The notes under the pieces were generated by a model that did not search any database, was not told the DNA's origin, and saw only the letters and a list, made by a program, of their open reading frames with translations. A program made the position numbers and the translations under genes. From Prolixibacteraceae bacterium JC049 (GTDB lineage: Bacteria; Bacteroidota; Bacteroidia; Bacteroidales; Prolixibacteraceae), in the NCBI GenBank assembly GCA_023369685.1, contig SACZ01000001.1, positions 496,381-560,380 of the forward strand: DNA of 64,000 bases, read 5' to 3'. Of the stretch, positions 18,475 to 26,971 are shown one piece after another. Numbering within the stretch: the stretch's first letter is position 1; every line of letters starts with the position of its first letter.

Positions 18475-21114
18475 ATGAGACAATTAAATCAGATCTTTCT
18501 GTACTTGTTGATAAGCATTCTGGGGATGCAACTTTCGAGTTGCACTAAACCTTCACAGGATATTCAATTTGTCAACTTGAAAGTTCAGGATTTGGACTCT
18601 CCTGTGGGAGTAGTCGGATCGAAATTGAAATTTTCTTGGCAACTGGAATCTACTGGAACCGTAACAGTCGATTCCATCGATATTCGAATTGGTGATGTTC
18701 CCAATGAAGAATATACTTTGCAAGAGTATCAGGTAAGAGCCAATGGGCAGAGCTATACTTATTTACCATTTGCCGAAATAGGAAGCAACATGCAGTATTG
18801 GTGGAAAATACGAGTGAAACTCTCCAATGGAAAGTATAGTGATTGGTCTGAAACGAAGAGTTTTGTGACTGGTATTCAGAATGAAAAAGAGTGGAAAGCA
18901 AAGCTTGTTGGAGGTACATCTGTACAGATGATCCGTAAAACGTTTACAGTAAATAAAGAGGTGAAAAGTGCTTATGCCAATGCAACCTCATCTGGCTTAT
19001 ACGAATTACACTTGAATGGGAAAAAGGTGGGTGATCGAGTATTAGATCCGGTACAAACCAATACGCACAAGCGTTTGGTGTATGCCACATACGATGTAAC
19101 GAAACAGATTAAGCAGGGAAAAAATGGCGTTGGTTTCTTCATTGGAGGCGGAGCTTACGGACACTTGTATAAATCCAACGATCGATATGTACTTCTTCAG
19201 CTGAATATTAACTATACCGATGGAACGAAAGAGGTAATTTATACCGATACAACATGGAAAGGTTCCGAGAAGGGGCCGATTACCTACACCGGTATGTATG
19301 AAGGTGAAAAATATGATGCAAGAAATGAGGTCGCAGGTTGGGATACTGGCGATTTTGATGACTCTGCCTGGATAAATTGCACAGAGAAGGAACATGCTTA
19401 CTTATATCCACAGCTTCAGCCTATCAGGGAAATAGAAGTGATAAATCCGATTTCTACAACAAAGTTAAAAGGAGGGAAAGCCTATATTTTCGATTTAGGA
19501 AAGAATATCACAGGCTATCCACGTATCAAGGTGAATGTGCCAGCGGGAACAAAAATAACCATTCGTACATCTGAAATATTGAATAATGATGGTACTATAA
19601 ATTATTGGACCTCTGGTCGCGAGTGGAAGCTGGAATACATTGCAAAAGGAGGAGGTGTTGAAACATGGCAACCTCGTTTTAGTTATACCGGTTTTCGTTA
19701 TATCGAAGTGGCTGGATTGTCACAGGAGTCAGCAGTTGATGATGTTCAGGGAGTGATGACACATAGCGATGTGCCCCAAACAGGAACATTTAGCTGCTCC
19801 AATGAATTGATTAACCGAATACAGAGCGCATATGTATTATCCCAAGTGGGAAATTTAGTTGGTTTTCCTACCGATTGCCCGCATCGTGAACGTTTAGGTT
19901 GGCTGGGCGATGCGCTACAGATTGGTTTTTCGGCCAACTACAATCTCGATATGCAATATTTCTGGAAGAAGTGGTTCCGCGATATGGATGATGACTTGCA
20001 AGCCGATGGTTCTGTTCACCAGTTGATTCCATTTCCCAATTTTGGCGATGAGCAAGATCCTGTGTGGCAGTCGGCAAGCATAATAATGCCCTGGGAGATG
20101 TATTGGTACTATGGAGATCAAGGATTTTTGCAATCGAACTATGCTCGAATGGAGCGAATGATGGATTTCTATGCTTCTTTATCCAAAGATTTTATCATCG
20201 AAAAAAATAGATGGGGGGATTGGGTGCGTCCTTACAGAGAAGAAAACACCAATGGATCGTATTTGACCACTACCTATTACTTTAAGTGTGCAACCATTAT
20301 GGCCAAAGCAGCTAAAGTGTTGGGCGATTTTCAGAAATACGAAAAGTACAACCAGTTAGCTGCGAATATAAAAGGAGCCATTAATAAGAAGTGGTATCAC
20401 AATGGAGCTTATGCCGAAAATACACAAACAGCTAATGCAATTGCTCTGGATTTCGGTATTGTAGAGTCTGATAATGTCCAAGCTGTTTTGAATAACTTGA
20501 TTAAAGATATCGAAGAACACAAAGGGCACCTTACAACTGGTGTTGTTGGACAAATGCCTTTGGTTTGTGCATTGCAGAAGTTCAATAGGGACGATGTGAT
20601 TTTCGAGATGGTGACTAAAACCGACTACCCCAGTTTAGGCTTCATGTTGGAAAAAGGAGCTACCACATTCTGGGAAAAATACCACTATGGCACTGGTTCT
20701 TACGATTCACATAACCATGTTTTCTTAGGAGGGCCATGGGCTAAATGGTTTTACGATGGCTTAGCAGGGATTAAACCATTGGAACCAGGCTTTAAGACAA
20801 TTGAGTTTGCTCCACAGATATTAACTGATCAATTAAGTGCATCGGTGAATACCAATTTCGGATTAGCAGCGTGTCGTTGGCAGAGAGGTGAGGATCACTT
20901 ACAGTTGAATGTAAAAGTGCCTCAAGGTGCAACCGCTGTTCTTAATGTCCCATTGATGGATGAGTTAGGTAAGACTACTGTATCTGTGAATGACGAAAAG
21001 GTATGGACAGGAAGCCAGTTTAAAAAATTGAATGGAATAAAGTTGATTAAGTCTGAAGGTGGAAGCTTTAAGCTAAAATTGAAATCGGGGCTTTATCAGT
21101 TTGTAATTAAATAA
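18475..21114 (+). CDS. Alpha-L-rhamnosidase, GH78, lipoprotein
   Basis: This inverting glycosidase releases terminal alpha-L-rhamnose. The signal peptide ends in LSSC (lipid-anchored at Cys23). Next come an N-terminal fibronectin/beta region, the rhamnosidase N domain (ATSSGLYELHLNGKKVGDRVLD), a concanavalin-like domain, the (alpha/alpha)6 barrel and a C-terminal beta domain. The canonical catalytic block DCPHRERLGWLGD spans residues 467-479, including Glu472; the second catalytic Glu is in TTFWEKY (Glu734). Its length of 879 residues matches full multi-domain GH78 enzymes. Lipid anchoring places it at the cell envelope, either on the surface or facing the periplasm. Confidence 0.95.
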   Translation: MRQLNQIFLYLLISILGMQLSSCTKPSQDIQFVNLKVQDLDSPVGVVGSKLKFSWQLESTGTVTVDSIDIRIGDVPNEEYTLQEYQVRANGQSYTYLPFAEIGSNMQYWWKIRVKLSNGKYSDWSETKSFVTGIQNEKEWKAKLVGGTSVQMIRKTFTVNKEVKSAYANATSSGLYELHLNGKKVGDRVLDPVQTNTHKRLVYATYDVTKQIKQGKNGVGFFIGGGAYGHLYKSNDRYVLLQLNINYTDGTKEVIYTDTTWKGSEKGPITYTGMYEGEKYDARNEVAGWDTGDFDDSAWINCTEKEHAYLYPQLQPIREIEVINPISTTKLKGGKAYIFDLGKNITGYPRIKVNVPAGTKITIRTSEILNNDGTINYWTSGREWKLEYIAKGGGVETWQPRFSYTGFRYIEVAGLSQESAVDDVQGVMTHSDVPQTGTFSCSNELINRIQSAYVLSQVGNLVGFPTDCPHRERLGWLGDALQIGFSANYNLDMQYFWKKWFRDMDDDLQADGSVHQLIPFPNFGDEQDPVWQSASIIMPWEMYWYYGDQGFLQSNYARMERMMDFYASLSKDFIIEKNRWGDWVRPYREENTNGSYLTTTYYFKCATIMAKAAKVLGDFQKYEKYNQLAANIKGAINKKWYHNGAYAENTQTANAIALDFGIVESDNVQAVLNNLIKDIEEHKGHLTTGVVGQMPLVCALQKFNRDDVIFEMVTKTDYPSLGFMLEKGATTFWEKYHYGTGSYDSHNHVFLGGPWAKWFYDGLAGIKPLEPGFKTIEFAPQILTDQLSASVNTNFGLAACRWQRGEDHLQLNVKVPQGATAVLNVPLMDELGKTTVSVNDEKVWTGSQFKKLNGIKLIKSEGGSFKLKLKSGLYQFVIK

Positions 21115-21158
21115 TAATATCAATTTTATTATGAAAGGAGTCTTAAATTATTTTGTTA

Positions 21159-21239
21159 TTTTTTGGTTTAATCAAGGCAAAAAATAGAGGCATAGCTAAA
21201 GCTACGGTGATATTTTTTAACGAAGAGTAAACTAAAAAA
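21159..21239. repeat. 81-bp palindromic intergenic element (MITE/REP-like)
   Basis: A nested, near-symmetric palindrome in the gap between two rhamnosidase genes. The outer arms are TTTTTTGGTTTA (21159-21170) and TAAACTAAAAAA (21228-21239), matching at 11 of 12 positions. Inside, AAAAAATA (21179-21186) pairs with TATTTTTT (21211-21218), and TAGC (21193-21196) with GCTA (21201-21204). All arms share one centre to within a base. No second copy was seen in this window. Confidence 0.55.
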
Positions 21240-21304
21240 GAGAGAAGAATAAGGCTTATTTCATGGTAATATTGGTATCGAATTGAACCTATAAAATAAC
21301 TAAG

Positions 21305-23557
21305 ATGAAACGCATTATTTCGAATTATTCGATGATGTTTGTACTCACAATGCTTTTGAGTATTGTAGGGGGAACATCGCAGGCAACAAAAGTTGCTGAA
21401 TGGATAACTGCTCCCGGATTTAAACATGGGACAAACCAGTGGTTTCAGTTTCGTAAACAAATTAACCTGGATAAAAAGCCAGAAACGCTGAAGACAATAA
21501 TTGCTGCCGATAGTAAATATTGGCTTTACATTAATGGAGAGTTGGTTGTATTCGAGGGCCAATTGAAACGTGGACCTAACCACAATGATACTTATTGCGA
21601 TGAGTTGGACTTGGCTCCTTTTCTAAGAAAGGGAGAGAATACCATTGCTGCGTTGGTATGGTATTTCGGTCGAGAAGGTTTTTCGCATAAAGACAGTAAG
21701 CAGATGGGCTTCTTAATGGAGAACAGTGCTTTTACAACGGACGATACCTGGAAGATTAATCGCTATAAAGCTTTTCAGTCGACAGGCAACCCACAAGGAA
21801 ACTATCGTTTGCCAGAATCGAATGTGAAATTTGATGCCCGTTTGGCTCAGCCAGAATGGATAACAGCCAATTTTGACGATTCGAAATGGGAGACGGCTAA
21901 AAGTGCAGGAGAGAAAGGTAGTGCTCCCTGGAACAAATTGTTTGTTCGTCCAATTCCCATGTTCAAGACTTTCGATTTAACCAAAGTAGATGACTATAAG
22001 CAAACGTTCAATAAATTTGTTGTAAAGCTTCCTTATAACATGCAGTATCATCCTTACTTGAAGGTGAAAGCTCCAGCCGGGAAGTTGATTACAATCGATC
22101 CAGATAATCTGAAAACGCTAAATGATACTCCGCTTCGTGGCGAGTATATTACCAAAGAAGGTGAACAGCAATACTTGCACTTACCATGGTTGAGTGGGCA
22201 CGAAATGCACATAAAAGTGGAAGAAGGTGTTGAAGTATTGGAGTTAGGTTATATGGAATCGGGATACGACACCGAGTTTGATGGAACCTTTGAAGTCGCT
22301 GATGAATATTTGATGCGCTACTTCAAAAAAGCGCAACGTACGTTGTATGTGAATATGCGTGACACTTATTTCGATTGTCCGGATAGAGAGCGAGCACAAT
22401 GGATTGGTGATGGTACCATTTTGATGGAAGAGTCGTTCTACTTATTGAACAATAAGGCCATTGATTTGGCTAAAAAAATGTATACCGAACTATTCGATTG
22501 GCAGCGTGGTGATAACACGATGTATGGACCAATTCCTGCAGGAAACTGGCACAACGAATTGCCACAACAAATCTTAGCTGCTGTTGGTAACTACGGTATT
22601 GGAAGATACTATATGTATACTGGAGATGAGGAGATGGTTAAAAAAGCGTATCCTCATTTGAAAAAGTACCTTGGTCTTTGGAAAGTAGCAGAAGATGGAA
22701 CAGTACCATTTAGAAGAGGTGGCTGGACCTGGGGCGATTGGGGAAGTAAAATAGACCGTGAATTGGCAGAGCATATTTGGGTTTATATTGCTTTAGATAA
22801 TCTGTCATCTATGGCTGAAAGATTAGGCAAAGCAGATGAAGCAAAAGAGATTCGTTCTACAATGGATGCCATTAAGAAGAGAGTGAACACTGTATTCTGG
22901 ACAAAAGAGGGTTATCGTTCTACTACTTTCAAAGAGGAAACCGATGATAGAGGAAATGCATTGGCAGTAGTCTCTGGTATTGCAGATAAAAGCAAGTATC
23001 CTACCATCATTAATCTTTTCAAGAAGGTAGAACATGCTAGTCCGTACATGGAAAAGTATGTGATGGAGGCATTATTTAAAATGAATGAGGGGAAATTTGC
23101 CATCGATCGTTTTAAGAAAAGATATGCCAATATGGTTAATCACCCAACAGCAACAACACTTTGGGAATTCTGGACATATGGCGCTTCAATTAACCATGCC
23201 TGGAGTGGAGGACCTCTTTCTATTCTGTTCAAAAATATGGCAGGAGTAGTTCCTACTAAACCAGGATTTGAGGAATTTACTGTTTTCCCAAATTTGTTGG
23301 ATCAGGATAGTCTTAAAGTAGCTTTCTCAACCGTAAAAGGGGATATTGCTCTTAAGGTGAAAGACGATAAAAAAGATTTTAAAGCACAGTTGACTGTTCC
23401 AAAACAAACATCTGCTATTGTGCGAATTCCTGTTTCGTGTAAAAAGTGGAAAATTCGAGGTGGTAACTATCAAGAAAATGGAGAAGATAGCGAATATCGA
23501 TACTTCAAGCTACCTGCAGGTGACTGGACTGTTACCTATGAGTATATCAATACATGA
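21305..23557 (+). CDS. Alpha-L-rhamnosidase, GH78-type, separated from its T9SS tail by an in-frame TGA
   Basis: A secreted rhamnosidase-type enzyme of 750 residues with a signal peptide ending near GGTSQA. The N-terminal beta domains include KYWLYINGELVVFEGQLKRG. The catalytic block is canonical, DCPDRERAQWIGDG at residues 357-370 with Glu362, and the second Glu is in TTLWEFWTYG (Glu621). The C-terminal beta domain ends YEYINT. The stop is TGA at 23555-23557. The same frame then runs on for 92 codons and encodes a T9SS sorting domain (described separately), so the ancestral gene probably spanned 21305-23836. As it stands, the enzyme should reach the periplasm by Sec but lack the signal for outer-membrane export. 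The preceding two rhamnosidases carry no such tail. Confidence 0.92.
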   Translation: MKRIISNYSMMFVLTMLLSIVGGTSQATKVAEWITAPGFKHGTNQWFQFRKQINLDKKPETLKTIIAADSKYWLYINGELVVFEGQLKRGPNHNDTYCDELDLAPFLRKGENTIAALVWYFGREGFSHKDSKQMGFLMENSAFTTDDTWKINRYKAFQSTGNPQGNYRLPESNVKFDARLAQPEWITANFDDSKWETAKSAGEKGSAPWNKLFVRPIPMFKTFDLTKVDDYKQTFNKFVVKLPYNMQYHPYLKVKAPAGKLITIDPDNLKTLNDTPLRGEYITKEGEQQYLHLPWLSGHEMHIKVEEGVEVLELGYMESGYDTEFDGTFEVADEYLMRYFKKAQRTLYVNMRDTYFDCPDRERAQWIGDGTILMEESFYLLNNKAIDLAKKMYTELFDWQRGDNTMYGPIPAGNWHNELPQQILAAVGNYGIGRYYMYTGDEEMVKKAYPHLKKYLGLWKVAEDGTVPFRRGGWTWGDWGSKIDRELAEHIWVYIALDNLSSMAERLGKADEAKEIRSTMDAIKKRVNTVFWTKEGYRSTTFKEETDDRGNALAVVSGIADKSKYPTIINLFKKVEHASPYMEKYVMEALFKMNEGKFAIDRFKKRYANMVNHPTATTLWEFWTYGASINHAWSGGPLSILFKNMAGVVPTKPGFEEFTVFPNLLDQDSLKVAFSTVKGDIALKVKDDKKDFKAQLTVPKQTSAIVRIPVSCKKWKIRGGNYQENGEDSEYRYFKLPAGDWTVTYEYINT

Positions 23558-23836
23558 CTGGCTTTAGGAGAGAATAGCAAGAAAATATCATTTACTATTT
23601 ATCCGAATCCAGTAGCCGAAAGGGCTATAGTAAAGGTAAATATACCTGTTGCTGGAGAAATGAGACTTTTGTTATTTGACATGAATGGGGAGAAAATACT
23701 TGAGTTAAACAATGGTTTTTGTTCGGAAGGAGAGCATCACTATTCCTTTAGTAAAGAACAGTTGAAAACCGGAGTATATCTTTGCTCTCTGATCACAAAA
23801 GGTCAAGTCATTAGTAAACGAGTAACTATACTTTAG
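23558..23836 (+). pseudogene. Detached T9SS C-terminal sorting domain, in frame after the rhamnosidase stop
   Basis: The 92 codons after the TGA, read in the same frame, encode a full Por-secretion C-terminal domain. They give FTIYPNPVAERAIVKVN, then MRLLLFDMNGEKILEL, then KTGVYLCSLITKGQVISKRV, and end with Leu and TAG at 23834-23836. The three-motif pattern (YPNP, D-x-x-G, L-x-x-G-x-Y) is characteristic of proteins exported by the type IX system. No credible independent start precedes it, so it is either a nonsense-mutated gene end or is reached by readthrough of the TGA, whose next base is C. A sequencing error is the simplest alternative. Confidence 0.8.
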
Positions 23837-23858
23837 TTATTATACTGAACATGATTTA

Positions 23859-23898
23859 AACGGTTGTTACAATTTATTTTGTAGCAACCGTTTTTTTT
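23859..23898 (+). terminator. Rho-independent terminator after the rhamnosidase/T9SS segment
   Basis: AACGGTTG (23859-23866) pairs with CAACCGTT (23885-23892), followed by eight T. It lies beyond the T9SS segment rather than directly after the TGA, which fits that segment being the original 3' end of the gene. Confidence 0.85.
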
Positions 23899-24421
23899 AT
23901 GCCATAAGTAGCTGTATTGGGCAGCTTAGAACTTCTTGAATTTCATCTGAAGTGATCACTTTTGATGTTTCTATTTTATATGTGAGAGAATTTTTAAATC
24001 TCATGAAATCCCTGTTGTTGCTCATAATTTTAATGCTGAATCTCATTTTTTATTGCCAAAATAAATCCGTATCATTACGTTTCGGAATTTAAAGCAAAAA
24101 AGAACAATGCGGGAGAGATAGAAAACGGATACTCTATCACTCTGTAACGCATTATTTATTCGGATTTATTATGTTTTTTAACAGGGTAATCTCTCGTGGT
24201 GGGAGAAGGATCCAGTTGTTGCCTGTATTTGTCATTTTGATTATGATAAGTGTTAAGGTGAAAACAACTGTTATGAAGATGTGGGATTATGTTTTCTCAT
24301 ATTTTCATAGGTGTATGGAGTTAATTGAAGACGATTGGGATGAAGTTTCTTTCCCAGAGAACGTTTTGTGCGTACCTGTAAAGTGCGCTATTCCCTAATC
24401 ATTCTAAAAACTCATACAATC
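23899..24421. other. 523-bp stretch without a recognisable gene
   Basis: Between the terminator and the PAP2 gene I see no family-level match on either strand. The only sizeable frame is 24171-24398 (+, 75 codons), with one hydrophobic segment (LLPVFVILIMISVKV) and an acidic second half (ELIEDDWDEVSFPEN). It resembles nothing I know and has no clear ribosome-binding signal. The stretch probably carries the promoter of the PAP2/eptA pair and perhaps gene remnants. Confidence 0.4.
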
Positions 24422-25315
24422 ATGCTATACCAATCAAAATTAAACAATAGAGTAATAGATAATTTTAAAGATGTAAGATACTTGTTATTGCTGCCTGCTT
24501 TACTCATATTAGGCACTGTTGGAGGCTATTTTATAGTGAATTGCAGTGGAGGGGGATATTGCGAGTTTTATGCGGGAGTTCAAAAAGATCTATTTATTAA
24601 TCTGAATGAGTGGTTGTCAAGATCCCCTCACCTTCAGAACAATTTAACGCAATTGGGAGATGTATTGATATTTTTCCCGTTAGTAAGTGTTTTTGTTATT
24701 TATGCTCCTAAGTTATGGGAGGCTTTACTTGCTTCAGCTATATTCTCATTAATCGCAGCTTCAACATTAAAAAAGCTATTTGCGGTTCCTAGACCAGCAG
24801 CAATGTTCGATAATGATAGCTTTGTTATTATTGGTAAAGCACTAAAAGGATCAACCTCGTTACCTTCCGGACATTCCATTGCAACATTTGTAGTTATATC
24901 AATATTACTTTTTGCTTTTATGCCTAAAAAGAGCATTCAAAAAACACTTTGGATGTTATTTATTCTTACTTTCGGACTTTTCATTGCAATTTCAAGAGTA
25001 GGAGTAGGTGCTCATTATCCTCTTGATGTTGTTGTTGGAAGTACTATTGGATTTATAGTGACAGTTTTAGGAGTGAAAGTGTGCAATAAAAGGAACTGGT
25101 TATCTTGCTTAAGCAATAAAAAATATCGTCCTGTATTGATACTGATTTTACTGGGTTGGAGTGGTGCAATAATTAGTAAAATAGTTGATAAGAATTTGCC
25201 TATCTTCTACTTGTCACTGTTGGCATTAATTGTAACATTGTGTTTAATATTGAAGTCTTATGTTTGGAAAAAAAGTGAAGCTAAACTATTTCGCGTTAAT
25301 ACTCAGTCTTGTTAA
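24422..25315 (+). CDS. PAP2-family membrane phosphatase (LpxE/LpxF- or BacA-replacement-like)
   Basis: A polytopic inner-membrane phosphatase with all three PAP2 signatures: KKLFAVPRP (K-x6-RP), SLPSGH, and SRVGVGAHYPLD (SR-x5-H-x3-D), the last holding the nucleophilic His. Members act on lipid A phosphates, undecaprenyl pyrophosphate or phosphatidylglycerophosphate. The gene overlaps the following phosphoethanolamine transferase by 56 bases. Because that enzyme modifies lipid A, lipid A dephosphorylation is the most attractive role; in Helicobacter pylori a lipid A 1-phosphatase and EptA work in sequence. The C-terminal part has two more predicted spans after the catalytic core (VLILILLGWSGAIISKI and the following), longer than a minimal PAP2 enzyme. 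ATG 24422 is the first Met of the conserved protein. Confidence 0.88.
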   Translation: MLYQSKLNNRVIDNFKDVRYLLLLPALLILGTVGGYFIVNCSGGGYCEFYAGVQKDLFINLNEWLSRSPHLQNNLTQLGDVLIFFPLVSVFVIYAPKLWEALLASAIFSLIAASTLKKLFAVPRPAAMFDNDSFVIIGKALKGSTSLPSGHSIATFVVISILLFAFMPKKSIQKTLWMLFILTFGLFIAISRVGVGAHYPLDVVVGSTIGFIVTVLGVKVCNKRNWLSCLSNKKYRPVLILILLGWSGAIISKIVDKNLPIFYLSLLALIVTLCLILKSYVWKKSEAKLFRVNTQSC

Positions 25316-26783
25316 TCTGTTATTATACCATTTCCCGTTTTATAAATTTGTATCTAGCAATGTTGATGTTAGCACATCAAACGGTTTTGTTCTTTTTTCA
25401 AGCATAGCAATCTTAGCACTACTTCTTAATGCATTAGTATTTTATATCTTTCTATTTGCTCTTCGGAAAATAGGGCGATGGTTACTGGTGATATTCTTCA
25501 ATATCAATGCAATTTGTCTGTATTTTATCAATACTTATAGTGTGATTATAGACAAGTCGATGATTGGTAACGTGTTGAATACGAATTACGATGAAGCCAG
25601 TAGTTTCTTTTCATTTAGTTTTATACTTTATGTGTTGGGATTGGGAATCTTACCAAGCATATTTGTGCTAAAAGCAGATGTTGTCAATGTAAAATTCAAG
25701 CGTTTCTTGGTTCATGTTTCAGTGAGCCTGGTTCTTCTTTTATCGCTTGCCTATGCTAACTCAACCAATTGGCTGTGGATTGACAAACACGATAAAACAT
25801 TAGGAGCATTGGTGATGCCATGGTCATATGTGGTAAATACCAGTAGATTTTACGCTCAAAAGAATAAGAGAAACAAAGAGCAAATTCTATTGCCAGACGC
25901 TAAGTTAAAAGATAATAAGAAAGCAATTTCGGTACTTGTAATTGGAGAATCGGCAAGGACGGCTAACTTCTCTTTACTGGGATACGATAGAATTACCAAT
26001 CCATTGCTCTCAAAGATAGATAATGTTCATGCTTATGAAGCAGAAGCTTCTGCAACATATACCACTGCTGGTGTTAAGGCAATTTTAGAGCATAAGGATA
26101 CTCGAAAACTGTATGAAATATTACCCAATTATTTATACCGAAATGGTGTTGAGGTAATATGGAGAACAAGTAACTGGGGAGAACCGACCGTTAAAATAGA
26201 ACACTTTCATAAAAAAGCAGACTTGGAGAAGTTGGGAAATGGAACTATCTGTGAATACGATGAGGTACTTCTTAATGGATTAAAGGAGCAAATCTTGCAA
26301 AGCAAGAAGAATAAGGTACTTGTTGTTTTGCATACCAGCACAAGCCATGGACCAACTTATTACAAAAAATATCCGAAGGAATTCAATCAGTTTACTCCTG
26401 TATGCGAGAGTGTTGAACTGGCTAAATGTACACAGTCGGAATTGATAAACGCATATGATAATACTATTCTTTACACCGATTACATATTGGCTACGCTGAT
26501 TGGTCAGTTGAAAGAGTTGGATGAATATGAAACATCTATGATTTATATTTCAGACCATGGAGAGTCGTTAGGAGAGAAAAGCTTATATATGCATGGTTTA
26601 CCATTAAACATTGCTCCAAAAGAGCAAATTGAAATTCCATTTATTGCCTGGTCATCTAATGATGCCATTGAATTTAAAAATGAGAAGATTTTATCTCAGC
26701 ATAATGTTTTCCATTCTGTTTTAGATTTTCTATCTATTGATAGCCCTGTCTATAACGAGAAAATGAGCATTGTAAAACGATAA
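25260..26783 (+). CDS. eptA: Phosphoethanolamine transferase, EptA/sulfatase-superfamily
   Basis: An inner-membrane enzyme that transfers phosphoethanolamine, typically from phosphatidylethanolamine to lipid A. Five N-terminal hydrophobic spans (residues 1-165) precede a periplasmic alkaline-phosphatase-fold domain. The metal and active-site motifs are visible: VIGESAR, the nucleophilic Thr region ATYTTAG (residues 265-271), TSTSHGPTYY and ISDHGESLGE. The 507 residues are slightly short of E. coli EptA (about 547) but complete. The start lies inside the PAP2 gene (56-base overlap, different frame), which suggests translational coupling. Addition to another surface glycan cannot be excluded. 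Confidence 0.9.
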   Translation: MFGKKVKLNYFALILSLVNLLLYHFPFYKFVSSNVDVSTSNGFVLFSSIAILALLLNALVFYIFLFALRKIGRWLLVIFFNINAICLYFINTYSVIIDKSMIGNVLNTNYDEASSFFSFSFILYVLGLGILPSIFVLKADVVNVKFKRFLVHVSVSLVLLLSLAYANSTNWLWIDKHDKTLGALVMPWSYVVNTSRFYAQKNKRNKEQILLPDAKLKDNKKAISVLVIGESARTANFSLLGYDRITNPLLSKIDNVHAYEAEASATYTTAGVKAILEHKDTRKLYEILPNYLYRNGVEVIWRTSNWGEPTVKIEHFHKKADLEKLGNGTICEYDEVLLNGLKEQILQSKKNKVLVVLHTSTSHGPTYYKKYPKEFNQFTPVCESVELAKCTQSELINAYDNTILYTDYILATLIGQLKELDEYETSMIYISDHGESLGEKSLYMHGLPLNIAPKEQIEIPFIAWSSNDAIEFKNEKILSQHNVFHSVLDFLSIDSPVYNEKMSIVKR

Positions 26784-26810
26784 ATTATTAGATATATCAG
26801 TCTACTTAAG

Positions 26811-26853
26811 TGTTCAATAACTTTTTAAAGAGAAGTCATTGAACATTTTTTTT
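26811..26853 (+). terminator. Rho-independent terminator after eptA
   Basis: TGTTCAAT (26811-26818) pairs with ATTGAACA (26838-26845), extended by ACTT/AAGT after a mismatch, and followed by eight T. It closes the PAP2-eptA unit. Confidence 0.8.
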
Positions 26854-26971
26854 GTCTATTAAACCATAATATCGAAAGTCTTTTTGTTTTTATTGAAGGG
26901 TATAGAGGATTTGTTTTAGGGGTTAGTATTTATTATTATTGTAATAGATATTAACTATAAATAAATAAAAA

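Noticed and set aside
23555-23557. TGA as selenocysteine or a reassigned Trp codon
   Set aside because: Trp is encoded by TGG throughout the window, other genes end in TGA or have it out of frame, and no SECIS-like hairpin follows; a nonsense change, readthrough or sequence error is simpler.
24171-24398. 75-codon ORF upstream of the PAP2 gene as a real gene
   Set aside because: No family, no ribosome-binding signal, and mixed hydrophobic/acidic composition; described only as part of the gene-poor stretch.
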